Source: Seriola aureovittata (Eukaryota > Chordata > Actinopteri > Carangiformes > Carangidae). From it: a DNA stretch of 64,000 nt. Under the pieces are notes generated by a model. That model did not search any database and had not been told where the DNA came from. It saw only the letters and a list, made by a program, of their open reading frames with translations. The stretch spans positions 17,614,885-17,678,884 of the forward strand of contig NC_079364.1 in NCBI RefSeq assembly GCF_021018895.1, read 5' to 3'. This document shows positions 24,379 through 37,300 of this stretch, piece by piece. The first letter of the stretch is position 1, and each line of letters starts with the position of its first letter. The position numbers and the translations under genes were made by a program.

Positions 24379-24853
24379 TGCCCCTGCAGCCCTAAAGTTT
24401 CACTGAGCAATAATGAAGCTAATTCAGCAGAAAAAAAAACAAAAAAACTGCATTTCACATATGTAAAAAGGTTTTTATAATGGCAACACCAGGCACCTCC
24501 TTTGCTATTATGCGTGCTAATATTTCCCCCTTCATTTCTCAAATTGGACTAGTGTGCCTCTCTGTCTTTACATCAAACTGTATGCTTCTATGTTTATGCA
24601 TAGCTCTCCACAGCTCTCAGTATCTGGAGGCAGTTATTGCTGTCGAGTTGACGCGTGTGACTAAAGGGTTTGCTCACAGACTTGAGCTTGTGCTGGTAGA
24701 TATGGGGTGCCAACAATGCACTTTCACCACTTCTATATGTCTAAGGAGGTTATTTTACATGAAATTGTCACTTTAATCATTTGTTTTTCATTTTCATCTT
24801 TTGAAAACATACTGTACCAACTTAAGTGATGTTCATATTATTCTGTAAAACCA

Positions 24854-24859
24854 AATAAA
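24854..24859 (+). promoter_or_regulatory. polyadenylation signal of mvd
   Basis: Canonical AATAAA in CCAAATAAAG followed by T-rich sequence. It is the first clear hexamer after the mvd stop. Confidence 0.6.
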
Positions 24860-25293
24860 GTATATTTTAGTCAATATAAATGAAGTTGCTTCTTGTTTTT
24901 TGGACAGTCATTGAGATAGCTTTAACAGTCCAGATGATAGTTCCAGATTATACTTTGCTTTGTTTCAGTGTATTTTGTGTCTTTTTTTCAGTGACAGGGT
25001 AAATGACAACAAAACAGAAATAATATGGTATACTTAAATTGCCCTACATTGGTATGTTGCTAAGTCATAGCAGATTAAGTCTCTTAGCTCAGTGTGCTTT
25101 GAAAAATCACCTATCAGTCAAATCTATGAAGTCGTTCATCACAAATCAGATATGAAAGGGTTTAGACTTCAACCTGTAAGATTTACTCATGACATTCACT
25201 GGGTTCACCAGAATCTCAAACTAACCTGAGTTTAGTCCTTTTGTCAGGTCATTTTTGTGGACATGACGCTTGAAAGGGAGCTTGGCTAACATA

Positions 25294-25316
25294 AGCCCCG
25301 CCCCCAGCCGCGCACA
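25294..25316 (+). promoter_or_regulatory. GC-box (Sp1-type) patch upstream of cyba
   Basis: CCCCGCCCCC is an Sp/KLF-type GC box about 125 bases before the cyba start codon, in otherwise AT-rich DNA. It probably marks the core promoter. This is a motif match only. Confidence 0.45.
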
Positions 25317-25423
25317 CCTCACATCTGGTAAAAACATTTTCTTCCTTGTAGAGACAGTCAAAGGTGTGAGTCGTTCTCTGGAGAATTTCAGTCGTCTGCA
25401 GTGGAGCTGTGAAGGTGAACGCA

Positions 25424-27773
25424 ATGGGTAAAATAGAGTGGGCGATGTGGGCCAACGAGCAGGCTCTGGCTTCAGGACTCAGTGAGTATGAAAACTTCAA
25501 AAACGGCTATCTAGTAATGTCCAATTCACTTATATGAGCAGTTTAATTCAGTATAGTATACTTTCATAAGACGTTATGTTCTTAGCTTTGCTTATAGAGT
25601 AAATCCACTCATTGGTTTTATTACAGTTTTACATAATTCCAATCTGTAAATTCAGTTCTGTATTAAAAAGAGCTGCATTTCAAATTCAAGTAAATGTACA
25701 ATTTAATAGGCCTGTGTCATGGTGTAGAGTTATAAAAGGTATATTGTCTTTTGCATTTTACATTTTTTCTTCCTGTTTCCTTCTTTCAGTTCTCCTCACT
25801 GGAGGCATTGTGGGGGTGGCTGGACAGTTCAGGGGTTGGCAGTTTGCTGCTTATGCAGTGTATCCTTTATACTTTGCATCAACCAAAACAGTAGCTTATA
25901 ACCCAAAGAAGTTGTTTTCTAGGACCCTTTTTCGAAGATAGATAGATAGATAGATAGAAATATATTTTAAGATCTGCTATCATGAATGATTTCTCTACCA
26001 GAACTGAAGTCTGTTCAAAGGAAGTTTGCAGCTATATACTGTTTATGACTATTAGTCTTTTAGTACGACAGGCTACTGTGCTGTGTGAAAATTCATAAAT
26101 CTCGAACCTTAAAAGTAGAAATGTCATTTAAGTGACTATAATGTAGGGGGAAAAGTAAATTGAAGTCACTGCCCATATCAACTACATGCATATTTATAGT
26201 ATTAATTAAAAGTTGCTATCTAGATGGTGCCGATGGCATCTGTTGAAATACTTTCTGTAGGCGTAACTAACAGAGTGTTTACACATATGATACATTACAC
26301 GGTCGACTGACCACGATGAGGTGTCATATTATTGTTTAAACCCGGTCTTATATTTGTCTGTATTAAGGCTTGAACAGATATATAATGTCTCAAATGTGCA
26401 AGAATCATGATATTTTTTGCACTGGTGAAAATACAACATGGCTGAAATTGTTTTTTTTCCCCCCTTGAATTCTTACCATATTCTACATTCTCCTTTATAT
26501 CAGAAACAATCAGTCCATTCATCCGTTTTCCTACACCTGCTGAACCATTTCAGGGCCACTAATATTCATTTAATTTCACGTTGACGTCCTTTCAGTTATT
26601 ATTTGACTTAGTCGATCATGTAAGATGAAACAACCTTGACAGACGACTAGTGCCGCGGGAGCGTTTGTGTGTCTTCTTGAGTATCCCAGAAGCAAGAGGT
26701 CCAAGGGCACAAGTATGGCCAGAACGTAAGTGATGTTTTATCATTTCATGTTTTTGCAACGTATTTGCTGTGGTTTAATGGACACATTCTGTGATATTAT
26801 TGCCTGCAAAGCGTGTTGCTCACTATTGTGTTTCGATTGTGTTTCCCTCAGGGGCCAGTACTGCTTCACTGTGTGTGTAAAAGCCTTCGGGCCATTAACA
26901 AGGAACTACTATGTCAGAGCCTTTTTGCACGCTGCGTGAGTTCACTTTATCCGCCACTTACCTTTGCTAAACAGCATTCCTCTCATTGACAGTCAGTCTC
27001 TCCAAAAAAAGACTTGTCATAACCGTTTTATGTCCTCAAAATCTCTTCCTGTCTTTTGGCTTTTCTTAGAATCTGTGTACCTGGAGGCTTCATGCTGGCC
27101 ACGGTCCTCGGATGTGTGTGCCTCGGTATAGCCAGCCTCATCTACCTTGCGGTAAGTTGGTATCATTTACCACGTTATTCTCCAGTCTAGCAGGTGAAAT
27201 ATTGCCAAGGTTGGTAAAGTTATTAGTTGTGGCAGAAAGAGGTCAGTTGATTGAAACAAGGAAATGGTAACAAGGAAGAGATTGTTTCATTATAGGGACC
27301 TCTGTTGAGACATGGCCCTTAGTTATGAAAGCTGACGGTCAGGGGTGTGACTGAATTCTTCAACAGTTCTAAATGTGGCAGACAGAGTTATAAAGCTTTC
27401 TAGGCTGCAGTTTATCTAATCATAATTATACATAAAGCTGTGAGTGTACAGTAAAAGAGCCACTGTTACTCAACATTTCATTATTGTTGTTGCTATTTTA
27501 ACCAATCAAGTTAGCCATGCTTAACTTGCTCTTACAGTAGCCAATCACTACTGACTTGTATTCCTTGTCACCTTTTTGCTTTTATAGGCAGCTATCCATG
27601 GTGAGCACTGGGAGCCCATTCTTCCACGGAAGGAGGTCCGAAAGCCAGTAGATAGCGTAAAGAATCCTCCTCAGAACCCACCTCCAAGACCTCCTCCAGA
27701 GATGCACAGGAAACGGGTTGATGACCTGGAGGGAGCAGCATACGATAACCCCATGACTGTGACCGACGAGTAA
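25424..27773 (+). CDS. cyba: cytochrome b-245 light chain, p22phox
   Basis: Six coding exons, 25424-25481, 25790-25859, 26651-26725, 26852-26935, 27070-27151 and 27588-27773, join in phase to 184 residues; human has 195. p22phox pairs with NOX1-4 in the membrane to form the superoxide-producing flavocytochrome and docks p47phox. The N-terminus MGKIEWAMWANEQALASG is almost identical to human. Hydrophobic membrane segments include ILLTGGIVGVAGQF, AAGAFVCLLEYPR and GFMLATVLGCVCLGIASLIYL. FGPLTRNYYVRAFLH is strongly conserved. The cytosolic tail keeps the proline-rich SH3-binding site PPQNPPPRPPP at residues 150-160, the p47phox dock. The tail after it is shorter than in human and ends VTDE. The exon 2 donor (gtatcc) is weak but is the only one that keeps phase. 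Confidence 0.96.
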
Positions 27774-28289
27774 CCAGTCTAGTGCCCCATCCTCTTTATC
27801 TCTGTTACCAGTCACTGCGGGACGTCACCAGGTTCTGTGATTCTGGACAAATGGATAGTTTTCGGAAGTCTAGTGAAGTTAGTGACTGGACAACATGTCG
27901 GGTACATGTTTTTATACCTCAACCTGCAGAGAAATATCTTAAAAATTGAATATCATGTTTTACTTTTGAACAAAAAAACATGCCACAGGAGATAAATGTA
28001 AATGCTATAGCTGCTAAGTGGCAACCACATATATGTATTGTCAAGTCAAAGGACTTTATGTTGTATTTTAACTGCTGTGATAAAAGTAAAATAATAAGTA
28101 AAATACTTGTTTTCTGCTCCAACCATCATATATTTCAAACTTTGTTGCATCCACTGTATTGTGTTGTCATTCATAGATCTCACAATATATTGTAAACTGT
28201 ATACATTATGTTACATTCTGTTCTTAACCCTTGTGTAATTGTGTCAGCTAAACACAATACTGTGGGGCAACCCTCTACTGTTTGCTAGG

Positions 28290-28295
28290 AATAAA
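28290..28295 (+). promoter_or_regulatory. candidate polyadenylation signal of cyba
   Basis: AATAAA 517 bases after the cyba stop. A second AATAAA at 28508-28513 could give a longer transcript. Confidence 0.5.
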
Positions 28296-29349
28296 TTGAC
28301 ACATTTTCTTTTGGCAGTATCAGGCTGATATTAACCATATATTATTTTTTTGTGTACTTTTGATATCTTGTAATCAAATCCGTTGCACTCATCGAATCAT
28401 ATCTGTCTTAGTTTTGTACTTGCATCTCATTTTACAAGTTTCCTTTGGAAAATTATTTTAAGTAATGACATTTGCAACTTCCCCCTTTCGCAAGCACACT
28501 GAATTTCAATAAACCAGAATTTCCCCTTCTCATCTCAAGTGTTTCTTGAGATGCAATTTTTCATTGTGACATAGTTTGTCACAGTACCATCCTTTGTTGG
28601 CTTGCGATGGAAAGAATGTACAATTAAAACATCTGGCTTAACTGCTAGTTGTCAGACAAGTTCTGTGCTTTTGTGTCAGATCTTGTCTCATGTCTCTGGG
28701 GTTTCTTTTGAAGGTCACAGCTGACCTGTTATGCAGCTTGAGCATGTGTGGCAAACTCAGAGGTACAATGATACTTCCTCATTTTGGTTTGTGAGGCTGT
28801 AAGATTTGAGACACACCACCAATGTCTAATCTTTCTACCAATAACGAATAAGAAGAAACAATGAAAACTTGCCTGTCTTGATCAGGCAGTTTTACTCTCT
28901 CTCAGTTTTACTCTGCCACCTCCTGCTGCATGAGAGAACTACAAACTAACCGAGAGGACTTGGGGAACAGTGAATATGTTGCATAAGATTTTTAGGGAAC
29001 GTGAGACAGAACAAGTTCATTTATAGAGCACTGAAAAAGAGTGAAAAAGTACCTTAAGAGTTTAACTTAACAATCCAAATTTACATCATATCAAAGTGGC
29101 TAAAAATAGCCTATTTAAAATGACATAATAATATGAAATAAAATATGTAGAAACATATAAATAAGTATGTTCAGGTTACTTATATTGGTCCTTATTCCAA
29201 TATAAAATGTAGAGGGAAATTACAGCATTCTCAGAATTTAAAGAAAGGAGCTATTGTACCCCTTGGTGGAATTAAGTGTTTAAATACAAAAGAGGACTGA
29301 GGAGGATTGGTGAGAAAAATTGAGAAAGTAGATATGAAGAACACACCTC

Positions 29350-29396
29350 TTCACCAAAGCTTGAATGGGAAAGTATCCCATTCAAGCTTTGGTGAA
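29350..29396. repeat. perfect 21-bp inverted repeat (hairpin)
   Basis: The left arm 29350-29370 begins TTCACCAAAGC and ends ATGGGA. The right arm 29376-29396 is its exact reverse complement. The spacer is five bases, AAGTA. The arms contain a HindIII palindrome. Pairing does not extend beyond the arms. Confidence 0.97.
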
Positions 29397-29901
29397 AAGG
29401 TCTAACACCTGTGTTTCAGGGGGTATGGTTAAATTAACATCACTGGGACACTGTAGGTTTGTAGATTCTGCAAAATCAACCTGGGTTATGCAAATGTAGC
29501 AGCCCTTAGACCAGAAAATTAGATGCTTTGTGAGATTGTCAAATTCAGGTTCTCTCAGGTTATCTCTCAGAAAGGCAATTGCAGTTCTTACATGCTCGGT
29601 ATGAGTATACTGTATTGATGGTTCACTAGCCTACCTCCTGTTATTATTTGCTTGTGCTTATATGCATTAACATGTTTTAACCGCTACAACCAATTGTTTA
29701 CATTACATTATTGTATGTATGAATAACTCACACTGTTTTTTGACTACTAGCCTATTGCTTGTCTCACTTTCTTTTTTTTTTTTAGCTGTTTGTTGTCTGA
29801 CACTGTTTAGCTGCTTTATATAGGCTATCACTTAACTTCTCCTTAGGGCCAAATATGTACATTGTCCCTGTGAAAAGTAAAGTAAAAGGAACTGATGAAT
29901 A

Positions 29902-30274
29902 GTTCCGCCAGGGAGGTTATGTCCTCACTGTGTCTATTTATTTGTCAACAGGATTACGCAAAAAGCACTGAACCGATTTGCACCAAACCTAGTGGCGGAA
30001 TGTTACATGGGTCAGGGAAGAACCAGTTACATTTTGGTGGGGATCCGGTTAAAATGGCGGACCCAGGAATTTTTTTTAATCACATCCCTTGACCCTTGAC
30101 CCTCAGAAAGTAGTGTGCATCTTGATGTAAACAAACAGACATATATATATATATATGTTTTTGAGCTCAATGAGTTTGTTGAATTTTGAGCAGATCCGGA
30201 CAAAAATCAGGATATGGTGGAAGAAAATGTTTGGCTTTGGCTGAGGTATGCGTTCTACCGAGTGCGATTCTAGT
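29902..30274 (+). mobile_element. interspersed repeat of the 'TTCCGCC...GTGCGATTCTAGT' type
   Basis: The block starts GTTCCGCCAGGGAGGTTATG, passes through GATTACGCAAAAAGC and GGGGATCCGGTTAAAATGGC, and ends CTACCGAGTGCGATTCTAGT. I recognise this wording from a repeat scattered through many fish and invertebrate genomes (consensus TTCCGCCAAGGAGGTTATG ... CTCTACTGAGTGCCATTCTAGT). I cannot name its class with confidence. It has no coding capacity. It ends about 240 bases upstream of the tcf25 start codon. Confidence 0.6.
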
Positions 30275-30340
30275 GGATGCTGTTTTCCATCCATCCTGTG
30301 GAGGGCAGTGGAGGGCAATACACAAAGAAGTGTGAACACT

Positions 30341-30403
30341 AGTAGAAGAAGAAGTAGAAGAAGAAGAAGAAGAAGTGGTAGTAGTAGAAGAAGAAGAAGA
30401 GAT
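30341..30403. repeat. (GAA)n/(GTA) purine-rich repeat
   Basis: A mostly AGA/GAA triplet run with GTAGTAG interruptions, ending about 110 bases before the tcf25 start codon and so probably inside or next to its promoter or 5' UTR. Confidence 0.85.
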
Positions 30404-30514
30404 AGAAACCAATGGAACTGACTGTCACTTTATTGGTGTTCTGTGGCTGTCAGCGAACTAAAAGCTAATTTAATCACAAATATTAACGTGTATGTGTCCC
30501 GTTAGTAGTGGACA

Positions 30515-31255
30515 ATGTCTACCCGGGCTCTGCGAAGGCTCCGAGGGAAGCAGCGGGGCCAGGAGGCCTTGGACCTCGGGAATCTAACTTTGGATGACAG
30601 CCCGGTGGAGCAGGCTGAGGGTGAGGAGGAGCAGCTGGACGTGGCTAATGTTTCTCACCCACCAGCAGACAGGAAAGAGAGCAGCCGAAAGGCAAAGAAA
30701 AACAAAGCTCAGAAAAACTTCAGCAACATTTATGAACTGGTAAGGTGAAGGTGCATTTCTACAACTAGGTGTTACCTACATAGAACGAAACGTTGTTCGT
30801 GTGTTTACAGCGAGCTCTCCGTTGATAACCGGTGCTAACATAGGCTAGCCGTGTGGCGTTAGCTCATGTCTCATCTTATTTAACCCTGCTGTTAATCCAC
30901 AAACATTATATTATAGGTAAAAATTTGATAACAAAGTGTCTATCAATTGAGAAAATCACTGGGAAGTAGTCCACATCACCAGCTTTAAGAGGATACTGAC
31001 AAAAAAGTGCAGTGCGTCTACTGTACAATAGGCTTGTTTACTAGCTTTTAAATTATGACACAGCATAGAGACATATAGTTAATAAAATATGCATAGCGTC
31101 CAACTAATCCCTCCATCTCCTGTTTACGAGAGTACTTGTCCATGTTGGCATTTGATTTATTTGAACTATGACATAATGTAAGGAAATATGTTGTTGTCTA
31201 CATGCTCGGGAATCTGAATGAATTTCCCCTATGGGATGAATAAAATATCTATCTA

Positions 31256-31340
<85 letters not shown>

Positions 31341-34300
31341 CTATCTATTTCTTTTTATCAGTGAGTCATCTAGCTATGGGGTTTTTACTCAGATATAGTG
31401 CTGCTTTTCTTAACACACATTATTCCCCATTTTACTAGATATGTGATGTTGACAATGAGGCAGAGAAAATCTCACCTGATGAAGAGGCAGAGAAACCAGA
31501 TGGAAATAAAACAAGTGGCACAGAAAAGAATGACAACAGAGATTTTGACAAACCAGACCAAAAGCAGCAGGACACTTCTACGAAGGTAAAGATAAAGAAA
31601 AATGAGAAGGGTGTCTTTCTGTGATCCTCTGATTTGACTTAAATATTCTACTGATCTAAATGAGCATCTTTGCATACATCAAATTGTCATCTCTCTTTCC
31701 TTTTAACAGTCTTCATCTGGAGACGGAGCTAAAAAGAAGAAGAAAAAGAAGAAGACAAAAGTAACATCAGTGGATGGACCGGTATGTTTGTTAAGAAGGG
31801 ATTCAGTATCTGCTCTGGAAAGATGGCTGTAAAATGCAAATGATAACCCACCCTATACTCTTAGAATTAAGGACCACTTTATTGGTAATACTTTTATTAG
31901 AATTCATTACAAATGATAAAAAATTTTTTTTACTGATAATATGAATAAAACAGTGTCTTACAATCATTCTTCAGCTCCTTTCAGCACCGTTCTATCTCAC
32001 AATTTCATGTGTTTTTTTTAATGACCTCCCTGTCTGTTTTGAGAAGGCTGCACCAGATGATAACATTGATATACTGCTGGAGAATTTGGAGCAGCCAAAT
32101 GGTCTGAGTTTGCAAAATGAAGATTGTGGAGGCGCCGACAGACGATCTGTTCTACATGTGGAGCACAGGTGACAAGACAAGCATGTATACAAAAATGGTT
32201 CTTGACCAGTGCGCGGATGACATGTCTTGGTCATTGGTCAAGTCTGTAGTCTCACTTAGTATAAGTCTGTATTGTACTAGTATTAGTCTGTGATTCCTAA
32301 TTGCCACCATGTGGTGGCGCTTGACAGCATGTGATGTCATGTCTCTGGTACTGGAAAATATTTATCTCAGATGATGCACTACAGTGATGAACACAGAATT
32401 ACAAAAGGTTAAAACGTGTTGATATGTGTTGCACATCTGACCACACACCAAATTGTGATGCTAGAAAAGGCAATTACCTGTCAAAGGCAAATCATCTGTG
32501 TTGAAAGCAACACTGGCACTCACAAGCTATTAGGCTTGCTTAGGATGCCTGACTCATAATGATTACTTCTTAAGTAAGAATATGAATGTTATTTGTTCAG
32601 TATGTCTACCAGGCAACTTGTCAACTCACATGTCCATAATATCTAAATCAAACAGGCCCTGTGTTTTCCTCAGACTATAGTTCTTCCAATGATCCACAGT
32701 GTAAATTAACCTGTTATTTTCTGTGTTAATTCATTAGGAATCTCAACCCAGAGACGGAGTTGAAGAGATACTTTGGGGCTCGAGCTGTTCTTGGGGATCA
32801 AAGGTAAAAAGAAAAGGAATGATGTTGTGAGATTGTTTGGAATTAGATGGCTCAGGTCCTCTGTATGTATACAGCATATTGTTGTGCTCAATTTTTGTTT
32901 TCTTTTGACAGACCCCGACAGAGAAATAGACAGTTTCACCGTAGCACCTGGATGACCTATCCCAAAGACAGCTGGCCTCGCTTCAGCCGCCCAGGTAGCC
33001 TTTTCCTTACAGTCATCTGAATTATAGCTTGTACATTTTGTAAATGTGTCATTTCAGGCTGAAGTGTCTGTCTGTGTCCTTTGTTGATACAATGAGTTGC
33101 TGGACTAATATTAGAATATATAGACTATTAATTAGTTTGACCCCACTTGACTCCTGCTTTTCCATTGATATGTTATGTAAAAATGAAAACTCTTTTGGCT
33201 TTGAGGTGGCCCAGTGGTCTAAGATTCATACATCAAAACACACTCACAGACACGCAGATTGTAGTTATGACAATCCCATTGCAGGCTGCTCTCCATGTCA
33301 ACTGAGTTGAAATGACCTAAACAACCTTAAACGCTTGTAGATGTTTCTGCATCTTGTAGTCCAAAGAAAGCATAATCAATGATTTTTCTATGGTGAGAGC
33401 CTTAAACTACCTTAGTAATAGGATGTATGTTGGGTTTTGTTGTCTAAATGCAAGAGCTGAAGGAGGCTGCAGTGATGCATCATCAGGGAAGGTACAAAAT
33501 GTCTTCTGATGTCTCTGGATTAAAGACATGGACTGCAAAGGATTTTTCAAAAACTAATTGTATCTGTCCAATTACTTTTGAACCCTAAACTTTGGGCACT
33601 CTGTGTCAAAAGGACTATATCTGTCACACCATTTTTTCTATATTGACCTTAACCTACTCAAATTAAACCTGAGACTTGGGACTTTAATGTAGTGTCCATT
33701 ATTTCATTTCAACTTGAATGTGCTGAAGCACAGATACTTACGGTGTGGACTGTATCCTCACCTTGTATTACCCTAGTGTGTATTCCAAGGAGCACTGCGG
33801 CTGAATTAAAAAAAAAAAAAAAAAAAAAAGAAAAAAAGAAAAAAGGATCCATTCACTTTCAATTCAAGATTAAAATTCTGTTGCCATCCTCTCTAGTGTG
33901 GTGAAGTTAGATGTTGACCTTGGTAATTCATCTATTATTTGAGCAATATGAATCATTTTATGCTTGGATTTAGTTACTGTGCTGTTTTACTGAATGCAAC
34001 AGTGAATAATTTCGAATACACTGTACTTAAACTGTGATTTTATACTATGCTTTGTTGCATTATCCACATCACTCTTCATACAGTTAAACTGTATGTCTTT
34101 GTCCATCCCTGTCAATTTGACCATTGTCTCTTTTTTTCTCCAGGCCTTGCTACAACTTAACCCTTACCACATCGACTCCTTGCTGCAGCTTTCTGATGTG
34201 TGCCGCATACAGGAGGATCAGGAGATGGCCAGGGATCTCATCGGTGAGGATTATGGGCTCCTTCTATAGATTACAAACAGACGAGACTGAAAATGTGTAT

Positions 34301-37300
34301 ATGAACTATTCATAGATTAGTGTGAAGCGGAATCCTTGGAATTAACAGAGAAACCCATCAGAAAAATAAATAGAAATAAGTGCATTTGTAATTACAAAGA
34401 AACCCAGTGATCAGCTAATGTGTCATAACCATAAACATACAACAATTTGAGCCAAACTCAGCTCATTTTGGTCCTGTAGGCATTGTCGGTTGTTAGTCTG
34501 GTCAGCATATTGCTGTGGCAAAGTGTTTACTTGTTAGATTGACACAAGATAGTGATATAGGCTGCATAAAGTACTGTAGTCAAATCACTGATGATTCCCA
34601 ATTTTTGTCAGATTATTGGGCGAAATTATCATGGTTATTTTAGTGCCGGTGTTCTTTAGTAAACTGTAAGTCAACAAAACAGCCATTGTTAACAAGTTGA
34701 AGTTCATGCTTCATGCAAAGCACAATAATAGTTTTATTATCACAGTCCCTTTTGGCGACTGGATAACCAAAATAGTTTATGTAGAATACCAGAGGGATAA
34801 ATTAACAAAGGATGTTTGTCTTCTTTCCTGGTTGATTTAATAACATTCCATCACTTGAACTTTAAAATGAGACTGATAAGTAAAACAGTGTTTTTCAGTT
34901 CTGGTCTTTTATGTTGCAAAGTCTTGCTGGTTAGGTAGCTGTATGTAAGAACAACAAAATGTGTTTACTACTTTTCTCTATAAATTAAACTATGCAGTGT
35001 GTTGTTGCATTGGTGGATGGAGTAAATATAAATAAAAACTATAATTACTTGTCTTTTTTTTTTTTTTTTTTAAGAAAGGGCCTTGTACAGCTTTGAGTGC
35101 GCCTTTCACCCTCTATTCAGCCTGACCTCAGGTACCAGCAGACTTGATTATCTGAGACCAGAAAACAGGTTGGTTGCTCCTTTTTCCTCTATTTTTTTTA
35201 AGTTTGTGAGGCATCAGTTTGACCTTTTATATTATTGTTCATAGCTTAAATTATGTTTTAAGGAATTTAACCATTCAATAATCTCTGTTTGCAGGGCTTT
35301 TTATCTTGCTCTTTATAAGCACATGATGTTCCTGGAGAAGAGAGGATGTCCACGGACGGCTTTGGAGTACTGCAAACTCATCCTGAGGTACAAAGACAAA
35401 AGCTCAACTACTGCGAAAGATGAGCCACAGAGTTAATGGAAAACAGTGACATTTTTAGATGAAATTACAGAAAAACCCATATTCTTCTGCATTTACAGGT
35501 CAATCATTAACATAGCACTTACCTCAGTAACAGTCATTAGGTCCCTGGTCTCTTTATGACTAACTTATCTACTCTATTATCTGGCAGTTGACAGTTTAGA
35601 CACTCTTTTCTCTCTGTTGTGTCTTTAATTTCTTTTTTTTTTTTCACGTCACAATCAATTTTGAGAAAGCGTGTGAGCTCTTTTATGCATGAACTAATAC
35701 TTAAACGACACACACTGTAGCTGCCCAAGAAACATTTAGTAGCCAAGTGTCCAATTACTTTTGAACCCCTAAACTTGGATAATTATTTGTGTAAAGAGGT
35801 AAACAAAAAACAATCACGATTTATTTCAAAATACAGACAATGATTCTTTGTTTACTGTTTGCATTTTCTGAATACCAACACATGTTGACTGGAACAAAAT
35901 AACTGCAAATAATGACTTCTCATGGCGTGCCATGATTGATTGATAGAATTAATCATGGCGAATTTGATAACAAGATGCAAGATGGCCTATATTTTCGCAG
36001 TGACATAACACTGTTATAACATGAGGGAGATGGTATGAGTGGTGATCTAAATGGTGTCAACAAAGTAATGGTTATTAGCAAAATCATCACAATGAAAAGT
36101 ATTACATATGATCTCATGGCTTATTAGCTAAACAAAAAGAACGCTTATTTTCATGAATAAGGTAACCACCGAGAGCAGTCATCAGACTTTAGTTATTCTT
36201 CAAAGACTGTTAACTCAACAACCACGTTTATAGTCTGCTGATGGTAATTCAGTGTGTTTTATGTTTAGTCTGTTGTATGACTACTGATATCGATCAAAGA
36301 TGTACCCCTTATATCATTTCCAAAGTCACAGGCAGTTCCTAATATGTGCTATTTTATTGATGATAGTGTTTTTTCAAAGACATTCAAATGTTTTTCCAAA
36401 TTTGTTATACTATATAAAAGTGATGCAGTGAAATACAGGATAATGTTAGATAATGGTTATGACCATGATAAAATCATTTATATTTACATTAGCGATAAAA
36501 TCTAGAAACAGTCAGTGGACGTGTTTAAATCTCACATTTCATTAAACCTCAAAGGTCATACTGGTGCAGATACCACTTAACGTAAGGCTATATACACACT
36601 GAGAGGGTTGTTTTCCCACACACTGCTACCATCAGTCTGCCATAGCCTGAGCTTTACAGCCTGTCCATATAATGGTCAATGCTTATCTATGATTTTCATC
36701 AAACTCTGGCTTCCTGACTTCATGGCAGCTATGTTCTGGTCCTATGTAAGGCAGCAGGGTGGGAATAAAAGCTGATGGCTGTCTCTCTCCAACCAGTAGT
36801 GATTAAATCTCTGCTTGAAAGGGCAATATAATTGATAAATGAATGTTGAAAAGCACTGTTTAAAGAAGTGCCTCACATATACTGTATGACATGATTAACA
36901 CTGTCAATCTTGTGTGAGAAACGAAGCAATAATTGTATTTTTATTCCCTTGTTTTTTTTTGTTTTTTTTTAACACAAACTACATTCTGTATCATCATATA
37001 ATCTCAGATAGTATCAAATACATTGTGCTGGGCTTTGAAGGAAACCAGCAAAATTAACTTATTTCACTGTCATTGTCAGTAGCATTTATGTTCCACCCTG
37101 GAGTGTGGGATAAGACTTATACTTGGATTCTTGTTTATATCAAATGCCTGTAGTAATCATTTGCTTGTACACTTTTATTAGTTTGGACCCAGATGCTGAC
37201 CCACTTTGCATGCTCCTCCTCATTGATTTCCTGATGCTGCGTACCAGAGAGTACCAGTCTCTCCTTCAGTTATATCAGGACTGGGAGGTAAAGAGTGCTG

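Larger units (their letters stand above)
24379..25423. other. mvd 3' UTR and cyba upstream region
   Basis: AATAAA at 24854-24859 is the likely mvd polyadenylation signal, 476 bases after its stop. The last 150 bases before the cyba start include a CG-rich patch (AGCCCCGCCCCCAGCCGCGC, near 25294), a probable GC-box core promoter. No exon was recognised. Confidence 0.6.
27774..30514. other. cyba 3' UTR and intergenic region to tcf25
   Basis: Likely cyba polyadenylation signals are AATAAA at 28290-28295 and 28508-28513. A perfect hairpin at 29350-29396 and an interspersed repeat at 29902-30274 are listed separately. A GAA-rich run occupies 30341-30403, next to the tcf25 promoter. No exon was recognised in any frame. 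Confidence 0.6.

Noticed and set aside
31249..31348. Possible CRISPR-like or satellite array
   Set aside because: It is a four-base simple repeat without spacers; CRISPR arrays are not expected in animal nuclear DNA.
33044..33310. 88-codon open frame considered as the missing tcf25 exon (it contains [11 protein letters not shown])
   Set aside because: The resemblance to the expected SFFAFEH segment covers only a few residues. The flanks lack suitable splice sites, and the region looks like a degraded SINE.
35075..35168. Doubt whether the exon with an all-T pyrimidine tract is real
   Set aside because: It was kept as an exon: it encodes [20 protein letters not shown], matching TCF25 closely, and its phases fit both neighbours.
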